From assembly GCA_036571765.1 (NCBI GenBank), contig BROE01000020.1, positions 13,758,918 through 13,822,917 on the forward strand: 64,000 nt of DNA. Reading direction: 5' to 3'. Under the pieces are notes generated by a model. That model was not told the DNA's origin and did no database searches. It saw nothing but the letters and a program-made list of their open reading frames with translations. The translations under genes and the position numbers were made by a program. Positions 52,729 to 62,738 of this stretch are shown here, in pieces; position 1 is the first letter of the stretch; the number at the start of each line of letters is the position of its first letter. The DNA comes from Plecoglossus altivelis (Eukaryota; Chordata; Actinopteri; Osmeriformes; Plecoglossidae).

Positions 52729-53388
52729 ATGTTTTTCTTTTTTAATTATTAAAACATGAGGCCAGAGTGTACTTCATGTGACTTCATGATATTGTGTAAA
52801 AAACTGTTACAACTGTTGTATTTATATATCAAGACCTCTCAAGAAATATCCCCTGAATAAACTACACTGGACATCAGTCTCAGCATACACAACTAGGCTC
52901 CGCCTACACAACTTCAACAATATTTGCCTCACTCTGAAATGTAAAAACAAAATAGAATTTACATAGAATTTTCTCAGTTTGTATAACATATCCTGTCGGT
53001 GCTTAGGGCTTCGCAGATAAATATAGCAATTATCCCTGTATGAAAAATGTATTTGTCTTAATAGTTCATGCATTTATGTGAGTCCTAAGGGAACAAGCCA
53101 GACTAGAGGAGGCACTTTTCACCCCCAATTCCTGCCAGAAACTACTTTATTTTCTCCATCCAGTGTGATGTCAGTATAGATGGGGTAAGCTGTTAAAAGG
53201 ATTTCCTTTTCAATGGTAACATCTCTCGGGGTCCCTATGTCACAGCCCATAGGACAAGGAGCCTTGTCAAAAGAAAACAAGTCTGTACAAGTGATAGTCA
53301 AGCATCACATCGACATCCTTATAAAAAGACAGTTGATTTTTCTGTATTAAACATAACATCCTGACACTCATTGAATTGTGTAAATAAT

Positions 53389-53394
53389 TTTATT
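53389..53394 (-). terminator. Poly(A) signal of rrp9
   Basis: AATAAA on the minus strand, 53 bases past the rrp9 stop. This implies a very short 3' UTR. Confidence 0.8.
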
Positions 53395-53446
53395 TACAAA
53401 ACAAAATTGCATACACAGATAACTACTTAAACGATCAAATATGATA

Positions 53447-56400
53447 CTATTCTCCCTCAACTCCTGTCTCGGGGTTTCGTCTTTTCAGAGGAATGATGTA
53501 GAGTCCATTTTTTGCTTCTTTCATTCTCCACCAGCGGCCAAGCCTGAACAATTAAATGATGTATTAAACATTAACTAGCAGATATGACATTCCTGTTTGT
53601 CATGATGAGATTAGAGTGTAGAAATAATGCGTTTACACAGTACGTTGCTGACAGAGGCATGAGTGAAACCACAGTGCCCTCTAGTGAGTCGCTATTGAAA
53701 CTACATTAAGTAAACCTCAGCGAAAACCAATAAAAATATGCATCCTGCATATCCTAGGACACTAAATAAGTATTTGAGAGTACCTGTGCTCTTGTCCGAC
53801 TCCTGCGACCAGGAATTGGCCTGTGCTGGAGAACTTTAAACTGTTGACAAACCCCGCCTGTTAGACAGAGAAAAATAACCATCAGCAGGAGCCAAAGCCG
53901 TCATTGCTACCACGTGTGCGTGTAGAGAAGGTCGGCGCCAGTCTTACCACAGGCACAGTGAAGAGCCGCTGCAGCCCTCGGTAGCCCTGGCTACACTGCC
54001 ACAGCTGAACCTCTGAGCTGTGAGAACCTGAGGAGAAACAGCCCAAGAAAAAACAACCATGAAGTGAACGTAAGAACAAGCATGTATCTGGTAATCTGCT
54101 CTGAACTTGGATTTGATTAGGTGCTTCATTTCTACTCCAAGTGGAGATCAAATGAGGAAAGGGAAATGTCCTTTTGATGGTCTGAGTGTATCTGCTAGGC
54201 ATGTGTGAAGGGTGCTGTGGGAAGGGTGCCGTCTGGCGGGTCTGTCGGCCCGGTGAAGGACTCTCACAGCTGGAGGCACCTGAAGCAACGGTGTCGGAAT
54301 TCTGCAGTGCTGCCACGGACGCCACCCAATAAGGCTGCTCCAGCCCCGCATCGCCTTGGCAACCGTGAGCCTGCTTGACAGTGCTCAGGGGCTTCTTCTT
54401 GTTGACGCTCCAGAGAGAGACAGAGCTGGGAAAGAGAGAGCGGTCATTTGGAAACCGGGGGAGGGGGGGCGCAATGCCTGCGCTCTTTAATAGGGTCTCT
54501 GTTTTATTTAGGAGGACTTTTGAAGTTGCTTTCCCTTACCCATCATCGGCCCCCGTTATCATGTGTTCCTCGTTAATGAGCTGGATGCAGTCAATGGAAC
54601 CCCTGGACAGTACAAAACAAGGAAACGGATTGAGGTGAGGCCTTCTAGTGAGGGTGCGGACACCTAGCGTGTCAAGGGTGGGGGTGGCGACTCACTCATG
54701 GCCATGGAAAACAAGCTGAGATTCTTCAGCTATCTTCCAGACCCTCACTGTGCGGTCCCTCCCCCCAGAGGTGACACAGCGCTCCCTGCTCCCTCCATCC
54801 AAGCCTGTGATCACATCTTGGTGTCCAAACCTGGGGGATGGAAACACGAGTCACTGACAAACACTTGTCTGGCACTGGCACTGGCACACACACAGAGATC
54901 ATCTGGTTAAAGGAGCATGTCGTGGTTAATCAAACTTACAGCGTTTCCACATAGGCGTTCTCGTCCACGTTCCACACCTTGACTGAACGATCGTGAGAGG
55001 CGCTGTAAAGTTCGTGGGTTCCTCTCCGAAAGGCCAGACCCTGAACAGAACAGACGCTTAGTGTGATCAAAGAAAGAGTCCAGCCAAAGTATGGCAGGAG
55101 GTGACACAATAACAGTGCAGAAAAGAAATCCACAGGGTCAAAGTGGAGACTTTCTGCTTGAAGGTGAAGACATCTTACCGATACAGGACCTCGATGTCCT
55201 GTGAACTTGTATAGGTGTTTACAAGTCGCAGCCTCCCAAATCATGATCAGGTTATTCATATCGCCAGTTGCCTAAGGAGGGATTCATAAAGTTCCATTTT
55301 TATTCTGTCAGCGACATCATTTGGCTTCATAGCAGACTAGCTGATATCCAGTCAACCATACTTCAGAGGTGTGTGCATGGGTGCATACTCACCAAGTATT
55401 TTCCATCTGATGATATGGCCATACATAGAACATGGGCTGTGTGTCCCACATGACGATCCTCTGTTCCTTTTCTCCCGCCGGCTATAGTGTGCAGTTTTTT
55501 ACCGCTCTCAACATCCCCTGTGGGTACAGATGTGGAAACATTATGTTGTCTTGGAAGGTGATCAGTGTAGCTGTCAACGTCAGTGCCAGACATTCGGTTA
55601 ACGAAGCGTGCAAGCCAAACTGAAGAAACAAAAGGCATACATTTGATGATGGAGCAGTCCTTGCCAGCAGAGATGATGTTCTTGTCGTCAGGAGAGATGA
55701 CCAGACAGGTGACAGGCAGCTTGTGTCCTCTTAACAAGCGGATTTCAGAGGCGTCTGGTGGAAGGAGCTGGAGACCATCACAACGACAAAAGGTGAAACC
55801 ATGACACCATGAGTGGACCATAGAGCAGATGAGTGCACCAAACAACTCATTAAGAACATGCCATGTTAACAGGATCTGGTCCGTGACCATCTGAGGCACT
55901 TACATCTTTTGCGACCATTCGCTGTAGCTTTCCTTTCTGTTCAAGCTGAAGAACAAAACAAAGTGAGGTGACTGAATCTCTTATGTTTAGAAAGGACCGC
56001 ACTTTTTCTACCATTTGAACATGCTGCTTCATACCACTTCATCTTGGAGGCGTCCGGCCACTAGGTCCGTCTCAAATAGATCCTCCTCTGCCTTGGCTTC
56101 TTCTAGTGGACAAAAGCAGAAACTATTGTATAAATTCTAAATCTCAGGTGAGTTGAGTTGCTTGTCTTTCTGAAATATAAACACATTGATACGCTCTTAC
56201 CCTCATCCCTTAGTTGGTCAAGGTAGACTTTGGCTAAACGTAGCTTCTTCTCCTGTGGCGTCTCATCAAACTCCTCTTCTACGTTGGATTTTCTTTTCTT
56301 TTGAACTGTGTGACTAAAACGAAAATTACGGTGATTGGGTTGTTAGATGAACTTCGGATACAATCGCATTCCAATCAAGTGTTTTTGCTTATCATATTTA

Positions 56401-56747
56401 TCTTTTTAGCAAGGCAGTTACCTCTCTGTCTCGGAGTCACTGGAGATTTCTTCGTTAATCTTCGAATTCAACTTTTTCGCTCGAGTCTTGTTTCCCACAT
56501 CCTTCGATACTACCTAAACAAAAGCATTATAACCGTTAAGGTTGAACTGACATTTCAGGAGTTATTTCAACTTGCTGGCAATGGGAGCAGCTTCAAGCCA
56601 TACTAGTTAAACCAAGCTGAGCAGCCGGCTAATGTTAGCCTAAGAAGCTAGCTTTACGTTTCATACCTTTCGTTTTGCGCCTGCTGAATGATCATCTTTT
56701 TTGGAAAATGTTGCGTTTCCTTTTTTCTTAATGAAGAAGGACGACAT
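53447..56747 (-). CDS. rrp9: U3 snoRNP protein RRP9 (U3-55K), complete, 15 coding exons
   Basis: WD40 protein of the U3 small nucleolar RNP, binding the U3 B/C motif for early 18S rRNA processing in the nucleolus. Exons in transcript order: 56667-56747, 56422-56513, 56201-56313, 56035-56102, 55904-55945, 55641-55767, 55393-55517, 55179-55271, 54940-55040, 54696-54830, 54540-54602, 54280-54425, 53948-54027, 53784-53857, 53447-53543. All GT-AG and phase-consistent; 1437 nt, 478 aa (human 475). Residues 1-75 are Lys/Arg-rich (KRK, KKRK) and acidic, fitting nucleolar targeting. Residues about 139-460 form the seven-blade propeller, with blade ends DCSIIKW, LIMIWE, RSVKVWN, RTVRVWK, VSLWS, EVQLWQ and LGRWWR. 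Conserved strings include HVLCMAISSDGKYL and AGVGQEHRLGRWWR. The start is the ATG that gives the conserved MSSFFIKKKG N-terminus. It is divergent from the BEN gene. Confidence 0.96.
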
Positions 56748-57981
56748 CACGAAACAAAAACAAAAAAACGGTCTAAACAACTTATATCGTAATAGAATTT
56801 ACAAGTTAAAGTCACGCATCCACATCCATGATCCACATGGGTTTCCTCATTCTCAACCAAACTATGAACATGAACACATGGAACCGCAGAGAGTAAATTG
56901 ATTGGTTCGTGGCGTTTTATGACTTTGTCACGCCCACCGCAAACTCCCATGTAGCCCGCCTCTTTAAAAACATTATTGGACTATTGAGGTTGTAGGGCCA
57001 CAAAACATATGTGATTGGCTGGGTTAGATAAAACTACGTTGAGCAGGAAACGTGTACATGGGTAAATTCTTTCCCGGCCGATACAACTCCGTTCCCTTCT
57101 AGTTGTGGTCCAATTAAGTAAATAATAAATTACGAGTAAGGAATCACTTCATTACTTGAGACGTTCACAAGCACAAATTCCTTGAATTGAAGTGCGCCCG
57201 CCGTCCGCAATTAGGGGATAAATATTGACTAGCAATACCGCTCACAATCCAAAACGTACATGGGACCGTATAATACACTGCGGTATTGCAGTACTACTAG
57301 GCTACCGTACTTCCTCTTACTTGGTAGTATTTCCATGTACTGCAGAAGATTTGGTACATTAAAGGCTCACTTTTATTATTAACACTGGAAAACGAAACTG
57401 AAACCACAGGTAGGTGTACTGACGAATACATTTGTATTAAATAGTATACATGTCAACATCAATGTCAATATTTCAGCAAATGGTCGCCTGTAATGCTACC
57501 TCCTGCACCCGAAAAACTATTATGTGGTTCGCAGTATTAATGTGCATAGGAAATATCCCAGATTGTTCTTAAAAATTAGCTTCCCAAAACATGACAATTA
57601 TTCCCCTGACTCCCATTATGTGGAGTCAGGAGGATAGTTTGTAGATGAATTGCAATTTTGTAGATTAGAATTGTACATCTGTCACAGCTGCTGGCATTCA
57701 TTTTTCTCAATAGAATCACATGCGAAAATCCCCAATTGGGTTTTAAAATGGACTGTAAAAAAGCACCCCCTTTGGTATTTTGTTTAACAAAACAATTCCG
57801 TCTAGTCTAGAAAGTGAGCATATTCAAAGCTTTATTTTAACGAACCGTTATCTGACAAATGAATTCAATGAGTTCTTAAAGTTTCCTCATTGAGTATTGT
57901 ACAGCCCAGTAGGTCTCTCTCATTTGCTTACTCTTCATTGTGTGCAATGCAGCTGGTGGAGACCAGCCTACTCACACCAGC
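56748..57981. promoter_or_regulatory. Head-to-head interval rrp9 / BEN gene
   Basis: The start codons (56747 minus, 57982 plus) are 1,234 bases apart. The left part adjoins the rrp9 start and should hold its promoter. The right part contains an ISRE match and a likely untranslated first exon of the BEN gene ending at 57409 (CACAG|GTAGGT). Its partner acceptor is at 57951-57952 (GCAATGCAG|CTGG) after a pyrimidine-rich stretch. Confidence 0.65.
57388..57405 (+). promoter_or_regulatory. ISRE-like element (IRF/ISGF3 site)
   Basis: GAAAACGAAACTGAAACC contains a perfect GAAANNGAAACT interferon-stimulated response element plus a third GAAA half-site in step. It is 577 bases upstream of the BEN-gene ATG and directly before the CAG|GTAGGT donor, so it is at or just inside the likely transcription start. 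Confidence 0.6.
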
Positions 57982-59496
57982 ATGCCTCGAAAGAGGGAGG
58001 CCTCAGAATCAGTAAGCACTCAGACAAAAGTCAAAGTGATGAGGGAAAGCACAGAAGTAGAAGAGGATTCGGGTGAAAATGCAGAAGAGAAATACAGAAT
58101 ATCCGACGATACCATTTATCCAGCCTTTGAGGTGAGTTGTCCATCCTATGGGAGATGAGATCGCAGTTTCAAACATGGTGTGGGTCATGATAATCAAATA
58201 GCCTCACTTATTATGTTTTCATCCTTATGTGGATGTTTTGACTTTTTGCCCCCTACAGAATGAACCAATTGGTTTTGAGGACAATGAGCCAAGCCCAGGA
58301 ATGAGGACAGATACCATAAGCCTTTTAATGAAAATTGACCAGCTTCAGGCAGAGCTCAAATATGAACGCAGGTGTAGGATTATGGCAGAGAGGGAACTAA
58401 GGCAGCTTAAAGGTAAATCTTCATTATTCATTTCGATAAAATTATTTGCTGAATGTTAGTGTACAGTAATACAAAATATTTTTTGGCAAACCCCAAATAA
58501 TGTTAATAAAGTAATGTAATAATGTACACTAACATGTAATACATATTCCAACCAGGGGGCAATGTCATTCATATACTCTAATGGATCTATTAACAATACA
58601 TTTAACGAAAGTTAATCTAGACTGCACAGTTATTGTGCCGTAACTGTCTGTAATACCTTTCCAGAGATGAATGACCTGATGAGCCAAATGAGACACACAG
58701 CACATGACCTCCGATCTGTCCTGGACCAAGCCAGACAGAGCACTGATGGCACTTCTCAGAGCAGCGAGGGGGAATACTTCCCCTGCGTGATTGGCCAGTC
58801 TGGACCAGTGGCAGAGGTGATGTCACTCTGTAATACCACCCAGTCTTATCCTCAGGCCCAAAATACACATCTTCTCAAGGGCAGTAATGCATGGATGTCG
58901 TTTGTACGGAAGGATGATTTTACATTTACTCTGAAGTACACGTAGAGTCAAATCCTTGAGGGTTGCATTGCTATCGTTTTGGTTTTGTGAACGTAGCATT
59001 GCGCAATAAAACGAACCACTACTTTATTCTCCAGGATGACGAAAACCTCCTGCATCTCTCCGGAGGCCTGAGGATCCAAAGAACCCTTTATGAGCGCGTT
59101 GCGGAGATCACCGACTTCAGGAAATACATTTCAGCCCTGCTGATGGTGCTGTTCGACAGAGACACTCTGGCCACCCACACTTTGCAGGGCAGACGGACCA
59201 ACATCGCCAGAGAAGACGCTCAAAAGCCTCCGCTCCCACCAGACATCTTAAGGGGCATCATGGGTGTGTGTTGCTGTTTAGCACGCATTCAAAACCATCT
59301 GGATCTGCAGAACTGTACAGCTACAGTCATCTCCACTTAAAATTGACTCGGGTGACGCTAATATGTGTCTCTGTCCTCTCTTCCAGAGCATGTTAGAATC
59401 AAGTTTGGAGTGGACTACAGTGTGATACGAACTGCCATTAGAACCAAACTGAACAACGAAGACAAGCTGTTTAAGAAGAGATTGGGTTTCCGTTGA
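57982..59496 (+). CDS. BEN domain-containing protein, complete, 5 coding exons
   Basis: Small nuclear protein expected to bind DNA or chromatin through a C-terminal BEN domain; the exact orthologue is not recognised. Exons 57982-58131, 58259-58412, 58665-58816, 59035-59263, 59387-59496; phases agree, 795 nt, 264 aa. It begins MPRKREASES (basic cluster, possible NLS), then an acidic stretch (about 21-40). A coiled coil follows at about 71-120 (LLMKIDQLQAELKYERRCRI and MNDLMSQMRHTAHDLRSVL). The BEN domain covers about 160-262, marked by LHLSGGLRIQRTLYERV, LLMVLFDRDTLATHTLQGRR, KPPLPPDILRGIMEHV and DYSVIRTAIRTKL. The layout resembles 'BEN-solo' proteins such as BEND5, BEND6 and fly Insensitive. 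A GTG at 57940 in the same frame is a weaker start. Not among the human 3p21 genes I recall; could be fish-specific or lost in mammals. Confidence 0.86.
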
Positions 59497-59746
59497 ACCG
59501 TCATGGGATCCTGTTATCCTGTGACATCCCCAGGCGATAACTGTACATGTACTGTACGTGTCTTACAGTATTAATGTATAAATGTGTACTGTTCTTAGTT
59601 TCAGGGGACCATTTGGTGTCAGGTATTAATTTACACCTAATGTCACACGACTCATTTTAGAGTTAACTACTAGCCTTCACAATGTTTTACAATGTAACAC
59701 AGCAGGTCCAAAAATGTTATTTGTTCTGATGATGATTGTTAAGTAC

Positions 59747-60137
59747 ATTAAAGCTAGCACAGTTCACTTCATTTGTTGAATGCTATTATAACAGTTATGG
59801 TAGAGATGCTGTGCTGCACTCTGTAGTAAAGGACTGTGTCAAGTGCCAAGATAGTATGTTATGTTCCAGCAGATGGCAGTGTGCTCTTAAACAACACTTA
59901 CTGTATGTAGGCATGAGGTGCATCCAAGTCTTTCAGGTATGTTGTATTGTTGAAAAAATGTCCTGCTAGCACAAATTCACATTGTATAGAGAACTATATA
60001 TATTTAAGGCCCAGTTTCCCCAGACATGTATTTCACGTAGTTCTAAAGTAAGCAAAAGATTCTATGAAGATTTCACTTGAAAACATTTTTAGTTAAGGAC
60101 AAGGCTTAAACCATGTCTGGGAAACTAGGTCAATAAA
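59747..60137 (+). terminator. Poly(A) signals of the BEN gene
   Basis: ATTAAA at 59747-59752 and AATAAA at 60132-60137, 0.25 and 0.64 kb past the stop. The AATAAA directly adjoins the right end of the foldback element. Confidence 0.55.
60007..60131. mobile_element. Short foldback / MITE-like element (~125 bp)
   Basis: The left end carries CCCAGTTTCCCCAGACATG and the right end CATGTCTGGGAAACTAGG, an inverted repeat matching at about 18 of 19 positions with one extra C. The middle is AT-rich with TTAGTTAAGGACAAGGCTTA. Size and structure fit a non-autonomous DNA transposon; no target-site duplication is clear. Family not assigned. Confidence 0.6.
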
Positions 60138-60139
60138 TT

Positions 60140-62627
60140 TGATTTCTAAGGTTGAAAAAAACATTTAAATATTTTTCTTCTAGGAAAACATTTGGATTAG
60201 TAGACAATACAACACACATTGATACAGGGTGTGGACGTCTGTGTATGTCTGTGTACGTGTAGTAAGGGCCCAGAGTAGGTCTGCATGGTCAGAACAGAGA
60301 ACCGTGTGTGTAGGCAGAAGCATAGTGTACAATGTGTGACAGTCACCGCCATATACTAGTGATAAGAGGAAGAGTAGGCGGGCTACAGAGGGTGGGTGTG
60401 GTTTCACAGAGCATCCTCACAAATGACTGTCTCTTTAGTGATATGCTTCCTGTGATGACCAGTGTCTAGCTCCTCCCCTTCGCTGTGGCAGCGGTGCTGC
60501 CTCTGTGGTCCCATTACACATCATAGGCACTGCTCTGACACCTATCAACTGTTTACCAGCTCAACTCAGGACTTGTATTTTTTTTAAAGTCGGACCATCC
60601 ACCTTATCATCAATGGGCCTTTTCTCTAAAATGGTTGGACAAGGTAGCAGGGTGTGCTGGGGTCAGTGTGAGCTGGGGTCAGTCCCAAGGGGTTGTTAAG
60701 CCCTTCAGAGAGTGACTGGCAGGGTACACCTGTTTTTACAAAGCCGGTTGGCTGAAGCACAAGAGCCTCAGCACTGACCTTGATGCTTAACAGGTTTCCT
60801 CAGTAAACAGCAACTCCTCCGCCCAGCTGTTTGGAAGCATTCCACCTTTAATGTCTCAGGGTAAAAAGAGTGGAACCCAAGGCTTTTCAAACATCGATTT
60901 CCAGCTCACGCGACAGGTGAGTTAACTGCAATGATGATTGTATTTCTGGGGTTTCCTGTGTTGCAAAGTTTCCCTTTTTTAATCGATTCAACACTTGAGC
61001 CTGTAAATGTAGGCCAAGCAACGGACACAAAATAATCATCAGTTTGGTGCACATTAAAAATCTGTTATGATTTAAAGCTTTGGATAAGCAGCATACTGCA
61101 GTATCCTACATGACACTCATTTGTTATGATCAGACCATTATTGTTTTTCTGATGCTCATTATGCTGAATAGGGGACAGAATAGTAGGTGTGTATAAACCT
61201 CCCTGAGGAAGTCTGTTGGGGCGAACGTTAATTAGCATGAGCCGCATTAAAAACATGTTGGATTATTTGCTGCAGATGTTTTCACTTTGTGAATCAATGT
61301 GTATCATTTAAGAACAGGGCATTCGCAACATTCTCTCAGCCCTACCAAAATTAAAGTTATTTTTCCATTGATACCAATTGACCTAAAAAGTGTTTACGTA
61401 AGGTCAATAATATTTCTGTTCCCCTAACATTTCAAGAGGGTTAGCTACATCTGGGATCTGGCGTGACCTATCCTATCAAGCAAAGCCACTGTTAATGGAC
61501 TACATCCAGATCAAACAATTTCTTTTTGCATAGCTAAAAAGGGCATAAGTCAAGCTTGGCCCAGGACACAGCATGATGTTGACGGAAGAGGAGAGAAATG
61601 AGGGCACCTTGCATAACATGGCTGTTCCTGCATTAGTACATCCTGGGGATGAATCATTTTTTTTGACGTGGCATCTCGATCTCTGTCCATCACTGCAGAT
61701 TATGGGGCTCAAAGCTTCACCAGATCACTGGTGACAAACACATGCATTTAGGATGCAACCTTGATGGTTACAGGACATGAGTGTGCTCTGACTACAGTGC
61801 TGGTGGAGGGGAGCCTACAGGTTTGAGATGTGAGAATGAAACTTGAGACTGACAGCAAAGTTTTAACAAGAAGCATTCTCTGACTCTCATCCTTGAGACA
61901 CTCAAAGGCACATATTGGTATGCGGAGGTAAAGATGGTTAGAAGTCAAAGAACGAATTTGGATGTGACAACGATGCAAGTGTGTTGATGTAAACACGCAC
62001 GCACCTGACGCGCATCCTTTTCAGCAAGAGTGAAAGTCGGAAGGCCTAGCTGGGTAACAAACAGCCATCGAGTTCAATGTTTTTGACTGGCATGACAGCC
62101 GGCTCTTGCCAAGTGGCTGTGTATTTGATGGTGGTATGCAGGGTGACACGGAGCACATACTAATCAATGCTGCCATTTCCCTGCAGCTGGGCTAAAACAA
62201 GAACGCTCATTATCTTTCATTTCAAAAGGTTAGCGAGGGATGGAGGAGAGAGACAGGGTGTCCATGAATTATTCCTGTTGATCAGGCTCCTGTCCTCTGA
62301 CTAGAGAACACTGAGAAAGAGAGGAAGAGGAGGAGAGAGAGAGGGAGAGAGAGAGGGAGAGAGAGAGGGAGAGAGAGAGGGAGATAGAGAGAGCACAGTG
62401 TTATCAGAAAAGCTGTTGCCTTGTCCACACCTTTAAAGAAATTGTAGTTATAAGGTAGATATCAGACTGTCAATCCTATTTTCTCATAAGAGTTTGCATT
62501 TTGATAAGTGATTCTTATATGCGAAGATCATGCATTAAACTGTCAGTGTCTTTTGGTATGACTATTTTTATAGTGGCACCTTGTATCGAGCTCCCTAAAT
62601 GTGAATGTGTGTCTTCTTTTTTGACAG
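60140..62627. other. BEN gene - receptor intergenic stretch
   Basis: No supported exon. It probably holds promoter and leader exon(s) of the receptor gene, since an acceptor (TTGACAG|GC, AG at 62626-62627) precedes its start. It also has a GA-rich repeat at 62315-62395 and AT-rich sequence around 60960-61420. Confidence 0.55.
62315..62395. repeat. (GA)n-GGGA repeat
   Basis: Tandem GAGAGAGAGGGA-type units, about 80 bases, roughly 350 bases upstream of the receptor start. Confidence 0.9.
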
Positions 62628-62687
62628 GCACAAGTAGACAAGTCATTTGACTTGATTAGACGGACTCTTCTATCTCGTCAGAGGAGA

Positions 62688-62735
62688 ATGGAAGCGTGTA
62701 GGAAACGAATGTTCACTCTGAAACTTTCACTGTGA
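62688..62735 (+). promoter_or_regulatory. Upstream ORF ending 3 bases before receptor ATG
   Basis: ATG at 62688 opens a 15-codon frame (MEACRKRMFTLKLSL) closed by TGA at 62733-62735. The main ATG follows at 62739 in the same frame after a single AGG triplet. It lies within the exon that follows the acceptor at 62626-62627, so it should be on the mRNA. Confidence 0.6.
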
Positions 62736-62738
62736 AGG

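Larger units (their letters stand above)
52156..53446. other. Convergent 3' ends of grm2 and rrp9
   Basis: Tail-to-tail interval: grm2 stop at 52155, rrp9 stop at 53447. It contains the grm2 3' UTR with CCCC-rich stretches near 52215-52280, AT-rich sequence, and both poly(A) signals. A short minus-strand frame at 53119-53301 shows no known family. Confidence 0.8.

Noticed and set aside
53119..53301. 60-codon minus-strand ORF between grm2 and rrp9
   Set aside because: Lies downstream of the rrp9 poly(A) signal; no family resemblance, no splice link to rrp9.
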